The position numbers were made by a program, and so were the translations under genes. Shown in pieces: positions 35,769-59,464 of a DNA stretch of 64,000 nucleotides; position 1 is the first letter of the stretch, and every line of letters starts with the position of its first letter. The notes under the pieces are model-generated. The model worked only from the letters and a program-made list of their open reading frames with translations, did no database searches and had not been told where the DNA came from. Origin of the DNA: Pseudorasbora parva (Eukaryota; Chordata; Actinopteri; Cypriniformes; Gobionidae). Location of the stretch: positions 43,470,188-43,534,187 of the forward strand of contig NC_090174.1 in the NCBI RefSeq assembly GCF_024679245.1, in the 5' to 3' direction.

Positions 35769-37254
35769 ACCTCCAATACAGAGCAGACTCCCCAGACCAA
35801 TGTTCAATCTTAAAAGATTGAGCTTGGTTTGGTGATAGCCAGACAACCGCCTCACGATTTTATAAGCAAAAAAAAATTTCTGTGTGAACTGATCTTCTGA
35901 GGATTTATGTTACCCACTCAGTGAAAATTGCTACCAGCCAAATTGCTATCAGACTACCAGGATAAACATACATGTGGTGTAACGTGGTTTGTGTCCATAC
36001 ATACCCCAACTGCTAAACTTACTTAGCCCCCATAGATCTGGAAGCTAAATCATGCCCACCATTATGCCCACCATTATGTCTCTCGTCTCCATTTCATTGT
36101 TATCCTATTCTCAAATCCATGCAGCTTTATCTTGATCAGCGTGTCAAGTGACCCACAACATTTCCATGCGCAGTACTGTATTCTCAAATCTGCTCTCAGC
36201 TCTAGGGGTGTCTAATGTCCTGGATTATTTTCCAACAGCCACAGATTTGGCAGCAAATATGCATGTGACTCGCTTGCCATTCCACGGCCCATGCTGCTCT
36301 GTTTAGGGTTACGCTGTGTACAATGTATGTGAGGGGAATTTGTTACAAACCCACTAGAATATGATAAAAATAAAAGAATATTAAGAATATTAATTCATCC
36401 TTAAAGAATATTATTTCAGCACCTTTTTTGAAGATGGATCGAAGAGATCTTACAACCCTTAGAACCGCATGATATCCCTGTATCAAATCTTGACGGTTAT
36501 TTATTGAATTGGCACATCAGTTTCATTAACAATGCAAACGGTCATTCATAATTCATGGGCAGACTTCATTAAGTATTAACAGGAGTCATTTGAGATTTTG
36601 TTTATTTGTTCATTTAGGGAGTCATTGTTAATTGAAGATACTACTCTTTTTAAATTATTTGAGTAATAAATCAAAAATAGTGATGGCTCATTACCGTGTT
36701 AATGATAAAATTGAATTCATTCAATTATTAACTGAACCATTTTTAAACTTTCACTTTTAAACTACTTTTTGCTTTTTTAAACTAAACTTAATTTAGACTA
36801 CTGTGTTTTATCCAATTGCTTTTTCTAATGTATTTGATTTGATAAAATGTATTAATCTCAACTGGAAGTAAGTAATATAATAATAATAATAATAATAAAA
36901 AAAAATAGAAACAAAATAAAATGTTTGTAGATTTTCCACAACGTTTTTTGCATTTATTGTGAACCTTCCTGTGAACCATGATAAGGTCTTCACAACATCC
37001 TGTAGCTTACTTGAGGCCGCCACAAAGAAGTCACTTTTATATGCTGGACATCTGATCTGTGTGAATGTAGTTCTGTTACCGGATGTTATAGTAGTAGACC
37101 TCTTGTACATAATTAACTCAAAACAATTTAATGGTATTCGGCTGCTGCGCTGTGTCTGAACAAGAAGGTTAGAAATTTTACAAATTGAAGAACAAAGACG
37201 GAAATCTAACTAAAGTTAAGCGTAGTTCAACTATAGTTCTGTATATAAATCTGG

Positions 37255-37466
37255 GTTACACTTTATTTTAGGGTGACGTAGCTACAATGTATACTTACTC
37301 AAATAAGTACTGAGTAATATTAATGAGTAATACTACTTACATATAGAGTTATGGTTTGGGTTAGGTTTAGGGTTAGTTACTTGAACTTATGTATAATGTA
37401 TTGTTATTATTATAGTAAATGCATGAATAGTAACATGTAACTACGTCACCTTAAAAACAGTGTTAG
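37255..37466. repeat. Short TIR element (MITE) upstream of tmc2
   Basis: The left end GTTACACTTTATTTTAGGG, TGACGTAGCTAC is inverted in the right end GTAACTACGTCACCTTAAAAA, CAGTGTTAGC with a few mismatches. The interior includes ATGGTTTGGGTTAGGTTTAG. No coding capacity. Confidence 0.6.
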
Positions 37467-38019
37467 CTGAATCTATTGTACTGTAATGGAACCAGGAAAA
37501 AAAGGGTGTTTTTTCCCCCTCTTTAACTAAGGTCCAAAAAGTACATATTGAACCTTTTTTTTAATTATTTTTTTTTATCTATTAACATGAATTGATTAAC
37601 ATTAAGGATTATAAACTTCTCTTAAAGAATAATTTAATCAGAGCTTCACATTATTTCTGAGACTATTATTCTTATTTTCCTATTTTTAATTCTAGAAAAA
37701 ATATTTCCAGGAATTTATCATGAAACTCGTGAATACTTTTAGTACTTCATTTAGCCAACCTGTTTGTGTTTAGGTATCTTGAGAGACGCCTTGATTATTC
37801 TGATTATTTGTATCTTTAATCTGCCCTGTATACTGGCGTTTTGTTTGCTGGCTCTCACGGCTTTAGATCTTGACTACCATTTATGGTAGTCAAGGAGACA
37901 TTTGATTCCTTTTTTAGGAGTGGAGAGCCTGTTAACAGACCCACCTGACTGTCAGGTGTGTCATCAGCTCTAGATGCCTCGCAAGACTGAATAGCAGGTC
38001 TCAAACTCAAGCCACCAAG

Positions 38020-48694
<10,675 letters not shown>

Positions 48695-48854
48695 TGCTTG
48701 AAGAATGTATATTCTTGTGTGTATATATACACACACTCCACAGTCATACTAAATATGGGTCCAAATCAAATTGTAATGCTATTACAGTGAGGCGGTTCTG
48801 TAGTTGTAAATATTTTTTGTGTAAAATGTATTTGTATGTTATTAAAATAAGTGC

Positions 48855-48860
48855 AATAAA
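48855..48860 (+). terminator. tmc2: tmc2 polyadenylation signal
   Basis: AATAAA, 161 bp downstream of the tmc2 stop codon in GTGCAATAAAGGG. It gives a short 3' untranslated region. Confidence 0.65.
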
Positions 48861-50000
48861 GGGTTTATGGATATACATGTCTATTGTGGTTTAGTCATCA
48901 AATCAATTCCATTATTGTTGGTATCAGTTTAGGATGAAATAAACATAAATTGGATTCCCTTCTTATGATCTCCCTTTTTGGTCTTTATGCTTTGATAGTT
49001 GTCAAAACTACTTTATATTTAGTTGTTAAAATTACTTTTACGATCATTTGTAAGATAAATAAAGAAATAAAATAATACAAATCTTTTGCAGGTATCAAGA
49101 GGACACATAAAAACATCAATTTAAACTTTAATTTGAATCTTTTTTATCACACTTTCAGTGAGAGCGATTGCTTAAGGAAATATATTTTTTTACAAGGCAA
49201 ACTATATATAATTTTGTTATTCTCTACTATACATTTATGCATATTTTTTTTCTATTTACTGCACAATTACTTAACTAAGCTATAAATTGCCTTGTGAAAT
49301 ATGTATGCGGTATATTTTAATAATAAAAATCTTTTTAATGAAGATTCATTCTTTTTTATAGTTTTTGGACATTGCTCTATGTGTTAGGGATATAATACGG
49401 CCATCTGCAGGTTTGTGGAAAAACTCTTATAGTTAGAAACTCTTATAGAGTAGAATTATAGATAAAGAAAGAAAGTGCAATTACCACAAATATCCACTAG
49501 GTCCACAGGGACTTCTTTCATTTTCACTTCATTTTTCTTGATGCTTCAACTTCTCCTCACAACTTTTATATATATTTTATATATATACATTCTAAAATGC
49601 ATTCCAAATCTGCAGTTTTGTATTTATTTCAGTTGTTCTCTGATGTATTTTGATTACACATACATTTGCAGAAATTACTTGACTATTATCACACAGGCTA
49701 CTATTTATCCCACAAAATTATTTATCACAAATATTTTTTTAGAACAAAAGATGAATTTTAAAAAGTAAATAAAACCAACACAATACAAAACAAAACAACA
49801 GAACCATTAAACAGTTATGAACAGGAGTGAGCGAAGAGTTCACAGAACTTCCATCATTCTTTTATCTGCTCTATGTGTTTGTTTTAAAACACTGCCATCG
49901 TGTGGAACACGCACTGTATTTTTTTTTTTTTATAAACAATTTTCTTCGGTAGGCTATGTTTATCTCATTGACTTTTATTCGTGCTTGCCTTGTACATAGA
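48861..50000. other. Intergenic tmc2-cyp1d1
   Basis: AT-rich DNA with no exon or named element recognised. The last 300 bp should hold the cyp1d1 promoter. One GTGCGTG (rc of CACGCAC near 49908) resembles an aryl-hydrocarbon-receptor core site, but a single short match is not evidence of regulation. Confidence 0.5.
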
Positions 50001-50165
50001 TTATCTCGACGCCCCTAGTGTTCTCTGCTTTTGAGGATCAGTCTGTGTTTGTGCAGTCATGGAGACACTTTCTTAAAAGAGTCCTCGCGCGCAGCCATTT
50101 TTCAGCTGGAGAAACTTTTGGAAGTAACTGTTATTTGATTGCAAACACGAGAGCGGATTTCAAAG
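50000..50165 (+). other. cyp1d1: cyp1d1 noncoding first exon (probable)
   Basis: GATTTCAAAG before GTAAGGAG at 50166 is a strong donor. The next exon begins after CCTTTGCAG at 50445, eight bases before the ATG. CYP1A-type genes have an untranslated first exon in this position. The left edge is an estimate. Confidence 0.5.
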
Positions 50166-50453
50166 GTAAGGAGATATGCAAAATACTTTATTTATTTGAG
50201 TTTACCTGTGTCCTTTCCGGTTTTTCGCTTCTATCTTTAGGATGCCGTTTTATTTGGACGTAGCAGGCTAAGTTAAATATACAATGCAATAAGCGCTCTG
50301 TAGGTTTTTAATTTTTGTTTGTACGTTAAGAAATGTAAGTTTCGTCTTCAAAGCTGTTTTGAGACTGTAAAATGGAATAGTGTATTGTGCTTCATGCGCC
50401 AAAACCCTAGTTTTAAATGTATAACGGTCTTTTTATCCTTTGCAGTATATGCC

Positions 50454-53400
50454 ATGTATTTTGAAGAGTTTTACCACACGACTACATCTGGAGTGACTCT
50501 GTTCCTCTGTGCCTTCGCTCTGCTCTTGCTGGCTCTCCATGGTCGACGAAAAGGACCAGCCGGTTTCTCTCCCCCAGGTCCCAGACCTTGGCCATTAGTG
50601 GGCAACCTTTTCCAGATTGGGGAACAAATCCATTTGTCACTAACTAACATGAGGGGTCAGTATGGGGATGTATTCCAGATGCAAATGGGTTCTCTTGTGG
50701 TAGTTGTTTTGAGTGGCTATTCTACAATCAAGGAGGCTTTGGTGCGGCAAGGAGAGGCATTTGCTGGACGGCCTGACCTTTTTACATTCTCTGCAGTCGC
50801 TAATGGTACCAGTATGACATTTAGTGAGAAGTATGGCGACGCTTGGGTGCTTCACAAAAAGATCTGCAAAAATGCCCTGAGGACCTTCTCTCAAGCTGAG
50901 CCCAGAGACTCAAGCGCCTCTTGTCTTTTGGAGGAACGTATCTGCACAGAGGCCATGGAGTTGGTGGAGGCTCTTAAGGAACAAGGAGATAAGGTTGGAG
51001 ATTCAGGGCTCGACCCAGTTAAGTTGCTAGTGACCTCAGTTGCAAATGTGGTTTGCACTCTGTGTTTTGGCAAGCGGTATGCCTATAACGATAAAGAGTT
51101 CCTCAACATCGTCCACATCAATAATGAAGTGCTGCGCCTCTTTGCTTCAGGGAATCTGGCAGACTTTTTTCCCATCTTCCGTTACCTGCCCAGTCCGTCT
51201 CTGCGAAAGATGGTCCAGTACATTGGCAGAATGAACAGCTTCATGGAGCGCAACATCAGAGAACATCTCATCACCTTTGATAGGGTAATGTTGAAATAAA
51301 CGTCGGAGAAGACAAAGCATTCCTGCAGGAACATGATTATTTGATCCCATAGTTGAGTGGCAGATTGTTAGTGTCAGAAGCCTCAGATTACTTCTCTTCT
51401 CATTAAGAGGTTATGAATGTACTCCATACATTTATACATCCCTCATTAGCAGAAAGTGAAAGTGTGTGTGTCTGTGTATATGTATTAATGTAAATTTGGG
51501 GTGAACATTAATTAAAATCGATTTCTTTGGAAGAAGTCTCTTATGCTCACCAAGGGTGCGTTTATTTAATCAAAATACAATACAGTACATTCAATAAAAC
51601 AGTAGCTTTGTGAAATATTTTTAATATATATTAAAATGTAATTTATTAAAGAAATGTCAAAGCTGAAATTTCAGCATTATTACTCCAGTCTTCAATGTGA
51701 CATGATCATAATTCAGAAATCATTTTAATATGCTGATTTGGTGCTCAGGAAACATTTCTTATTAGCAATTTTGAAAATAAAGGTCTTTACTGTCACTTTT
51801 TATCATCCTTGGTGAATTAGAATCTTACTGGCCTCTAACTTTGAACAGTGGTATAATGGTGATTATTATTATTATTATTTTTTACACATTGTGGTCAGTA
51901 ACTATTTGATCTGACCTATACAAAATATAATGAGATTTCTCTTTCAGAGCACCTGTGAAGTGATGATTTATGTCTGTTTATGCAAACTAAAATATTCACA
52001 TGCACAGTTTTTGTTGTAAACAAAGTATGCATGTGGTGGGAAGGCACCCGCATACATGGCCAGGAACAAGAAGGATGTAAATGTCATTTAAAAGGAGTAC
52101 ACATTCACAGTTAATTTACCACATTTGAAACATTTTGCTAATCTTTTTTTGTTGTTGTTGTTGTTGTACAGAACTGTATCCGGGACATCACTGATGCCCT
52201 TATAGCAATGTGTGAGGACAGGCATGAGGATGAGGAAACGGCTGTGCTCAGCAACTCGCAGATTGTCCACAGTGTCATTGACATCTTCGGAGCTGGTGAG
52301 AGACCAGGATTCTAGAAAATAAATGTGAACAGCATTGTGTTTTTAGAAATACAACAGAAAAATGTACATCTAGAGCCAGATGTTTTTTTCTGGCTCTTTG
52401 TTGTCATAGGGGAGGCACTGCAGATTGATCTAGAATCAGACCTTGAGTTTTTCTGAGAAATTGCTTTTAGATATGTTTTTTATCTGCTTTTGGCTCATGC
52501 TGTTGTTCTAGTTCATTAAACAGTATTTAACCAGCCCCCATGAGGAGCTCAAAACAATAATTTTCATTCTTTTAGCATGAGAACAACCCACAACACATCT
52601 TCTGTCGATGAGGTTGCCCATATGCAAATTTTGACTTGTGTCTTGAGGCTGTTTACAGATTATGATCATAACCAATGCCTTTTTTTCCTTGTAGGGTTTG
52701 ACACTATCTTCACCGGTTTGCAGTGGAGTCTGTTATACCTGATCAAGTTTCCAGACATACAGGCTAAAATCCTCCAGGAGATAGGTGAAGACTAGAAAGG
52801 GCCAATCAAATCAACCTTTGTGTGTACTGAAAAAAAAAAAAAAACTAAACCCATCATGCACATCCCTTTCTTCAGCTGTTTTGCGGCATCCTAGGAAAAC
52901 TGAATCTGCATTTGCTGGGATTTGTGGTTTGTTGTGAGACCGACACAGGAAACCAACAATTTGATACACAATTTTGAAAGTGGAGCTTGATAGAAAACTT
53001 AATTTGCCTTTATGTAGCCTAGCCTGGAATCTTTTGGAATTTGGAACAGGAAATTATTTTGTTTAAATGAGATCTTATCTAGAGGGTTGTTCAGAAGTGA
53101 CTGCAAACAGAGACATCTAAAAAACAATTTAATATGATCTGTTGAACTGAAGACAAACTCTGTGATAAAGTATATTATCAAATTTGCTGTTTGCAAGCTT
53201 GTGTACATTTTGTCGCACAACTCAGTGTCTCTTTTGCAGTCAGTGGGTGGCATCTCGCCAATAAATTGCAGAGGTCGACTACACAGTGAGCTCATATTTC
53301 CTCAATGAGCTTCATTCCCTCAAGCGTTTAGTCCGCTTGGGTCTCGCACGATTGCTCACAGTAATCTGTTGACGCCAGGCTCCCTCTGGAATTGACCGAA

Positions 53401-55417
53401 AATGAGGTCTGTTAAGAAATGTCCTGATTTTTGTTGTAGCTTTTTCTTTTAAAGAAAGTTTCCAGTACTAAAACAATTTGTGAGGTCCAAAATAATATAT
53501 TATTCATGACAAATTTCTTCATCCTCTGTTCTGGGTGTTTATTATTTGCTATATGTGCTTTCCTAGATAACCAGGTTGGTATGAACAAGTTTCCACAGTT
53601 TAAAGACAAGCCGAACATGCCATACACGGAAGCTTTCATATTTGAAGTGTTTCGTCATGCGGCCTACATGCCTTTCACCATACCTCACTGGTGAGTACAT
53701 TTTTCTTTGTTTATAGTATCATAGTATTGTAGCATCACACTATAATCATAGGACTGCATTCATAAACAGATACTCACATTTTCTTTTATCATGTTATCCA
53801 GCACAACTGAAAACATTATACTGAATGGATACTTCATACCCAAAGACACATGTGTGTTCATCAACCAATATCAAGTCAATCACGACATGTAAGTATCACA
53901 TTCCTGCCACATTCTTATTATATTTGGCTCTCTTTATTACATTAATATGTATTTATTACATTAATATGTATTATTTATAATATGAACTATAATGAATATA
54001 ATATAATAAAATAATCCTAAAATAATATTACGTAATTTAATATATACTGCCATTCAAAAGTTTTTGATCTGTAAGAGTTTTTATGTTTTAGAAGAAGTCT
54101 CGTATGCTCACCAAGGCGCCGATCACAAAGAACGCGTTTTTAAGGTTCGAAAACGCAAGGCGCACTGCACTGCCTTTTTTGGTAAGCGTTTTTTCATTCA
54201 TTTCATTCGTTTTTAAAAAAAATGTTTCTAGGCAACCCCCGAATCACCTGTACTGTCAGTCAAATCAATGTAACGTTCAACACAACGGAAGGCCCGCCTC
54301 TCCATTCATTCGATTGGACAAAAGAAAATAAATGCGATGACGTTGGACGCTTTTCCGCCATAATAGTTGATTTTTTTTCAACTTCATGCGCTCGGAGTGC
54401 TCCTTCAAAAACTGCGCAGCAAGCGGTTAAAACACGAGGCGCCCAGGGCGCATAAGCAGCGCGCATAACGCTCTCTGCCAACCGAAATCCATTCAAAAAA
54501 GGCGCCTCTCGCTGCAAAAAAACGTTCTGTGTGATCGGGGCCCAAGGCTGCATTTATTTTATAAAAAAAACTTTCAATATTATCAGATATAATGAGATAT
54601 AAAACATTGGGTTTGTTTGATAAAGACGTTTATGAGGCCTGTGATGGTTGCCGCTTTCAATACAATCTCTCCTCTCCCCCATGTGAACTGACAGGGGAGC
54701 TTAAGCTCAATAAATATGCTAATCTTATCCAATCCTAGCCGTGGGCATTTACTTCCAAGTCTCCGGTGCTGCACGCCCTCAAAACCCAACGTTCTGGAGA
54801 GAGCCTCAAAACCAGTGTAGAAAATAGCCTATTATTTATTAGTTATGATGTTTTTGAATGTAAAAATCACACACACATCATTAGTTGACCTCAGACAACA
54901 GTATAAAAAAATAAAAAAGCCAGTTCATGACGCGTTTAATATTTCACAAAATTACAGTTTTTAAAATTTCTATTTATTTTTTTCTTTTTCTTTTTAATAC
55001 AATAAATGCAGCGTTGGTGAGCAGGAGACTTCTAAAAACATAAAAAATCTTAATAAAATAAACTTAATATATAATATAATAATATGCTTTCATAAATAAA
55101 ATAACTGAATTGAACTTATTATTTGGCAAAAAAGTGACATTTGGGGTGATCCTGAGGCTTTCCGACCAGAACGATTCCTCACCCTGTCTGGCCATCTAAA
55201 TAAAAATGCCATTGAGAAGGTAATGATTTTTGGCATGGGAATACGGCGTTGCCTCGGTGACAGCTTTGCCCGTCTGGAGATGTTTGTGTTCTTAACCACC
55301 CTGTTGCATCGTCTGCACATAGAGAATATTCCAGGGCAGGAGCTTGACCTGAGCTCTACATTTGCCCTCACCATGAAGCCCAGACCCTTCCGAATAAAAA
55401 TCTCACCTCGTAACTAA
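50454..55417 (+). CDS. cyp1d1: Cytochrome P450 family 1, probable CYP1D1, complete
   Basis: Six coding exons (50454-51284, 52172-52295, 52695-52784, 53567-53690, 53802-53888, 55135-55417) encode 512 aa. The exon lengths 831/124/90/124/87 follow the CYP1A pattern. A hydrophobic N-terminal anchor ([12 protein letters not shown]) and a Pro-rich hinge ([12 protein letters not shown]) place it in the ER membrane. Later come the I-helix [14 protein letters not shown] (about 316-329), K-helix ExxR at EVFR (about 375-378), FRPERF (about 428-433), and the heme loop [11 protein letters not shown] with Cys about 458. CYP1 enzymes hydroxylate planar aromatic compounds, steroids and related endogenous molecules; substrate is not readable here. 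CYP1D is favoured over CYP1A/B/C because the locus adjoins tmc1 and zfand5, as human CYP1D1P does; that assignment is inference. The final acceptor (TTTGGCAAAAAAG) lacks a good polypyrimidine tract, but it is the only choice restoring [13 protein letters not shown]. Confidence 0.88.
51520..51855 (+). repeat. 'TTCAAAAGTTT' family repeat, cyp1d1 intron
   Basis: It contains GAAGAAGTCTCTTATGCTCACCAAGGGTGCG, TTTCAGCATTATTACTCCAGTCTTCAATGTGACATGATC and TGCTGATTTGGTGCTCAGGAAAC. Same family as in the tmc introns. No coding capacity. Confidence 0.65.
54048..55030. mobile_element. Nested repeats in the last cyp1d1 intron
   Basis: A 'CATTCAAAAGTTT' family repeat begins at 54048 and is interrupted after GCTCACCAAGG by an element at about 54114-54542. 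That element's ends are GCCGATCACAAAGAACGC and CGTTCTGTGTGATCGGGGC (inverted). The outer repeat then resumes with AAGGCTGCATTTATTTTAT. Further unclassified sequence follows, and at 55000-55030 a fragment in the opposite sense (ATAAATGCAGCGTTGGTGAGC, AGACTTCTAAAAACAT). Confidence 0.65.
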
Positions 55418-55604
55418 ACTATTATGCTCTGTGTTCCAGATGTTATTTTTTATGCGCACCAAATGGACATACAGTGCACCTCAGAATCATTGCTGAGGTC
55501 ACAGCACAAAGCTAATGTTGGCGATCACTGGACTTCTAGACTAATTTGTCACTAATGCTGCCTTTATGTGCCATCGGAAACTTCATAATTCCATTTCAAA
55601 AGTC

Positions 55605-56803
55605 TTAAAGGTGCCCTAGAATGATTTGAAACAATATGTTAAATTGTTCTCTGATATCTACATAGAGGGTATGTAGCTTATTTAAGGGCAACAATTATTC
55701 AGATACATTTTTACAGGTCCATTTACAACCCTATAAATTGTCCCTAAGATGTAATGCTCTGTTTTTGCCTTATTTGGAAGAGTCATGAATATTAATGTTG
55801 AGCTCTGCTCTGATTATTCTGGCTTATTTCAGCAGCTCACAGCAGTTCAGCGAAGCGGCTCGTGAGTCCTGACCGTCCTGAAAGAACACAGACAGACTAA
55901 ATGACACTTTAAGCAGAACATCTCAAATGGAGATTGATTAAATGCAGCTTACTTGTTTAATGGTGTTTTCAGATCATCCTCGCGCGAGAAAGAGCTTGCG
56001 TGCTTGCGGTTGCCAGATTTCAGTCATATAAACCAAACAGAGCTTTTCTGTGAAAAGAACACATCTGGTGTTTTACCTAAACATGTCCAATCTGGCAACC
56101 ATACGAACGCGAGCTCTCTCGCGCGCGGATAATCTGAAAACACCAATAAACAAGTAAGCTTCATTTCAGCAATCTCCATTTGAGATGTTCTGCTTAAAGT
56201 GTCATTCAGTCTACATTTTAGACTTGTCTTTTTTTGTCAATGATATTGCATGTTTATATAACGTTAGTCACAATGTAGGCTACGCAGTGACTGTGATGTA
56301 CTCTTAATACAAGCATGCAAAAAACATCATAGGAAACACCATACTTCAGTTCTCAAAAAACTTATATTTTTACAAAATGAATAGCCTTGTCAAATGACTG
56401 TCGTTTTAACTTATATGGTGGAAAAGGTGACGTCCCATGCACAGCCTAAACATGATGTGTGTCATGAGAGCTAGAGATAGCAAACGTTTTTGCTATCTTG
56501 GAGTGTCTTGTTTACTTGCAGTCTTAATGATTCGGCTATGTCAGCTCCGCCTGAAAATGAACATGTTTGGACAGATGCAAATATTGGGGGCGTACATATA
56601 AATGATCCCCAAAGCTTGTGTCACGGTTTGGCCTTATGTTTAGAAGCACTTATTTTTCCGTGGTGTTTTTGATTTACGAGATTTACATATGACGTAGGAG
56701 GCAGTGGTGTTTGAGACTCACAGTATGTGATGTCCATGTACTGAACTTTTATTATTTCACTATGGCAAGGTTAATTCAATTTTTCATTCTAGGGCACCTT
56801 TAA
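55605..56803. mobile_element. 1.2-kb TTAA-flanked non-autonomous transposon downstream of cyp1d1
   Basis: TTAA at 55605-55608 and 56800-56803 flanks inverted ends AGGTGCCCTAGAATGA and TTCATTCTAGGGCACCT. TTAA duplications occur in piggyBac- and Kolobok-type transposons. Internal arms at about 55895-56010 (TGACACTTTAAGCAGAACAT, TCTCAAATGGAGATT) are inverted at about 56090-56215 (AATCTCCATTTGAGATGTTC, TGCTTAAAGTGTCA). No transposase frame. Confidence 0.75.
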
Positions 56804-58289
56804 TTAAAAGCTTGTTGCATTCAAGTGCTTTGTTGTTGGAAGAACAGGAATATGGAGGACACCATATTTATTCTTGTCTATTTATTGGAAAAATCATATT
56901 AAAACCAAAATGATATAGTATCACTGATGACCATATCAACTTTTATGATGCTATCCAGTCCGCTTTCTGACGATTCTGTAATTTCAGTCGAATATAAGCT
57001 ATTTTTGCTGTGTCTAAAAAAATACGCTACAAATGATTACTCGTATATGTAAATATGCACTACATTAATGACACGACGATCTAGCTGTTTTGGGGGAAAA
57101 AAACAAATAAATCCCATTACAGCTAGTTCTCCCCTCTACCATGTCTAAAGTTTATTGCACGGCCATCTCGGGAATTTGGGTATCAAAATTATTTCCAAAC
57201 TTCCCAGTGGTAAACGCTACATCAGAGGGCGTTCATGTACAATTTTTACTTAGGAAACTTGTATTTACAATAGCTCTGTTAGCATGTAAAGGCAGCAAAA
57301 CAATCATTTCCCATCTGGTCTTTTCTCTACCTCTGTTTAAATGGATGTAAACTTTGTCATGCCACTGTTTTAGTATTCAGATAAACTGTTACTTGAATGT
57401 TTGTCCTTTTGTCCTCTGCACTTATCAGTATTTGTGATAATGCTTGTAAGTGGTCTGGATACTGTTTTTCTCACAGATATTTGAAACAACATAGAAAGCA
57501 ACTCTGTATTTCAGGGGCTTTGAAGATTTGAACATGTATGTGAATCAGTGAAAGAAAATCAAATAATATTATTGAGGATTTTGCATAAATGAACAAATTA
57601 TGTTGATAATTGAATTAAAAAGTAATCCATTTCAATTTATAATTTTGTATAGTCGATACATTATAAGTCTATCATGTAATTAAAATGTATGTTAACAGTC
57701 TTATTTGACATCACATAATTTAATAGATTAAAGGACAGTTAAAAAATGTACATTTGCTTGGGTTTTTTGTGTGTTTTTTTCATTTTTATTTTCAACGTTT
57801 GTGACGAGATGACTGATTCAGATATGTTTGTCTCAGAATAATAAGCATAATAAACCATGAACTGGTATTTAGGTACACTACCATTCAAAAGTTTGGGGAC
57901 AGTTTTTTTTTATTTTTGGTATAAAGAAAAACTTTTTAATCAGCAAGGATGTATTCAATTTGTTCTTTTGAACTTTCGGATCATTAAAAAATCCTGAAAA
58001 TTCCCGAAAGAAAAGTTTCTTTAGTACGGAAGCGTATTGCATTCACTTGAGAGGAAAAAACATCTACTCTGTTTTACTTAATTAACAAGTTAATTATCTC
58101 AGAATTACGAGAATTTTTCATGAATAAAAAGTTTTTGTTGTTTTTCTGAATTAATGACTTAATTTTTAATTAATAAAATGTTTTTGCTCTGTTTTTCTGA
58201 ATTAATCATGTGGTGTTCGGGTCAGTTTGACCCAGAGAAGATTTTCTTTTTCCCGAAAATACTAGTTAATGTTATCGCTTTGGACTGAA
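56804..58289. other. Intergenic, no gene recognised
   Basis: AT-rich DNA without recognisable exons. At 57880-58010 is a partial 'CTACCATTCAAAAGTTTGGGG' repeat. Short open frames show no homology that I recognise. Confidence 0.55.
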
Positions 58290-58879
58290 ACTAAAGCCCC
58301 TTTCACACTGCACGTCGGACCCGCAATATTCCCGGAACATTGCCGGGTCGCCTTCTGTGTGAAAGCAACCACGTCCCGGGATTGATTACCGAATTCGACC
58401 CGGGTCGGGGACCTAGTAACACTGCGGGGTTCGATCTGGGACGAGCGCTGTGTGAACAAAAGCCGAAACTAATGCCGCAACGTGTACAGTTATCGTGCGA
58501 CTCCTAGAGCTTGTTTTTTCAATAATACAACCCTGCAGTGCCAGAAGAGCTAGAGAGCTAGGTGTTTTAAACGCAGAGTGTGTTCGTATACAAAAGAAAC
58601 TAAAATGAAACAAGCAGAAATGTGCGCAAACTGGACACAAGTCGAGACCACGGAGCTCCTTACTATCCGCGCTGAAGCTGAGATTGCTCGCCGTTATACG
58701 TCACATCCGGATGTCACGTGTCAACTCAACCCGGGACCGTTAAGCGTTGTGTGTGAAAGCGCACATATTACGGTATTTCGCTGGCAGTGTGAATGGACCA
58801 AATCTAGCGGCCCGGGAACAAATGCCGGGTCGAAATATCAGTGTATTTGCCGGAATCGCAGTGTGAAAGGGGCTTTAGT
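58290..58879. mobile_element. DNA transposon (MITE) with perfect 22-bp TIRs
   Basis: The left end ACTAAAGCCCCTTTCACACT (58290-58311) is exactly inverted at 58858-58879 (GCAGTGTGAAAGGGGCTTTA). The interior is CpG-rich with repeated CCCGGG/CCGGGTCG motifs and a second inverted layer (GTGTGAAAGC near 58355 and 58752). There is no transposase. No clear target-site duplication was seen. Confidence 0.85.
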
Positions 58880-59110
58880 GACTTTGTTCCCAAAGGGTTT
58901 AACTAAATCTCATTTTTTGGGGGGAAATTTTCTTTGGACCTGGACCTGGGGCCCTTGGACCTGTGCATGTATCGATACATTTATACACACGATACCCAGA
59001 CACACACGTTAAAACACACAAACTTTTTTGAGTATTACACACATTCTTTTCCACAGAGAGAAATTTGATCCTACCCTAACCTGCATCTAATATGCATTTA
59101 TCCATCTGAC

Positions 59111-59114
<4 letters not shown>

Positions 59115-59183
<69 letters not shown>
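59115..59183. repeat. (CA)n microsatellite
   Basis: About 34 CA units in intergenic DNA. Confidence 0.95.
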
Positions 59184-59185
<2 letters not shown>

Positions 59186-59464
59186 TAATTCAGAAAAACA
59201 GAACAAAATAAAAATTTTGCATTTAGTTATGTAAAGGTGTGTTGTGTTTGAAATTGCCCCCTAAACCCTTATTCACTAGTCCCTACATTACTACACTAAT
59301 ATAGTCCACTTGAAGGAGTGAATGAAAACAAGTGAGTGAATTTGGACACTGTATGCACCGGAACAACAAATGGCTGCCCCTCAAATAGTGCCTTTTTTAA
59401 GGGTATCGATTTTGGAGCCACAGTCAATATGATCTGCTTAATTTCAAGCTGAGCATCAGGAAGG

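Larger units (their letters stand above)
34333..38019. other. tmc1 3' UTR and tmc1-tmc2 intergenic region
   Basis: No coding exon is seen. Contents include the tmc1 3' untranslated region, a probable MITE with GTTCACACAAAACAT/CTGTGTGAACTGA ends (35086-35897), a 68-bp tandem duplication at 35628-35768, and a TIR element at 37255-37466. The last few hundred bases before 38020 should carry the tmc2 leader. No canonical AATAAA could be assigned with confidence to tmc1. Confidence 0.55.

Noticed and set aside
58578..59012. 144-aa plus-strand frame
   Set aside because: It lies mostly inside the 22-bp-TIR MITE and continues into flanking DNA. No domain.
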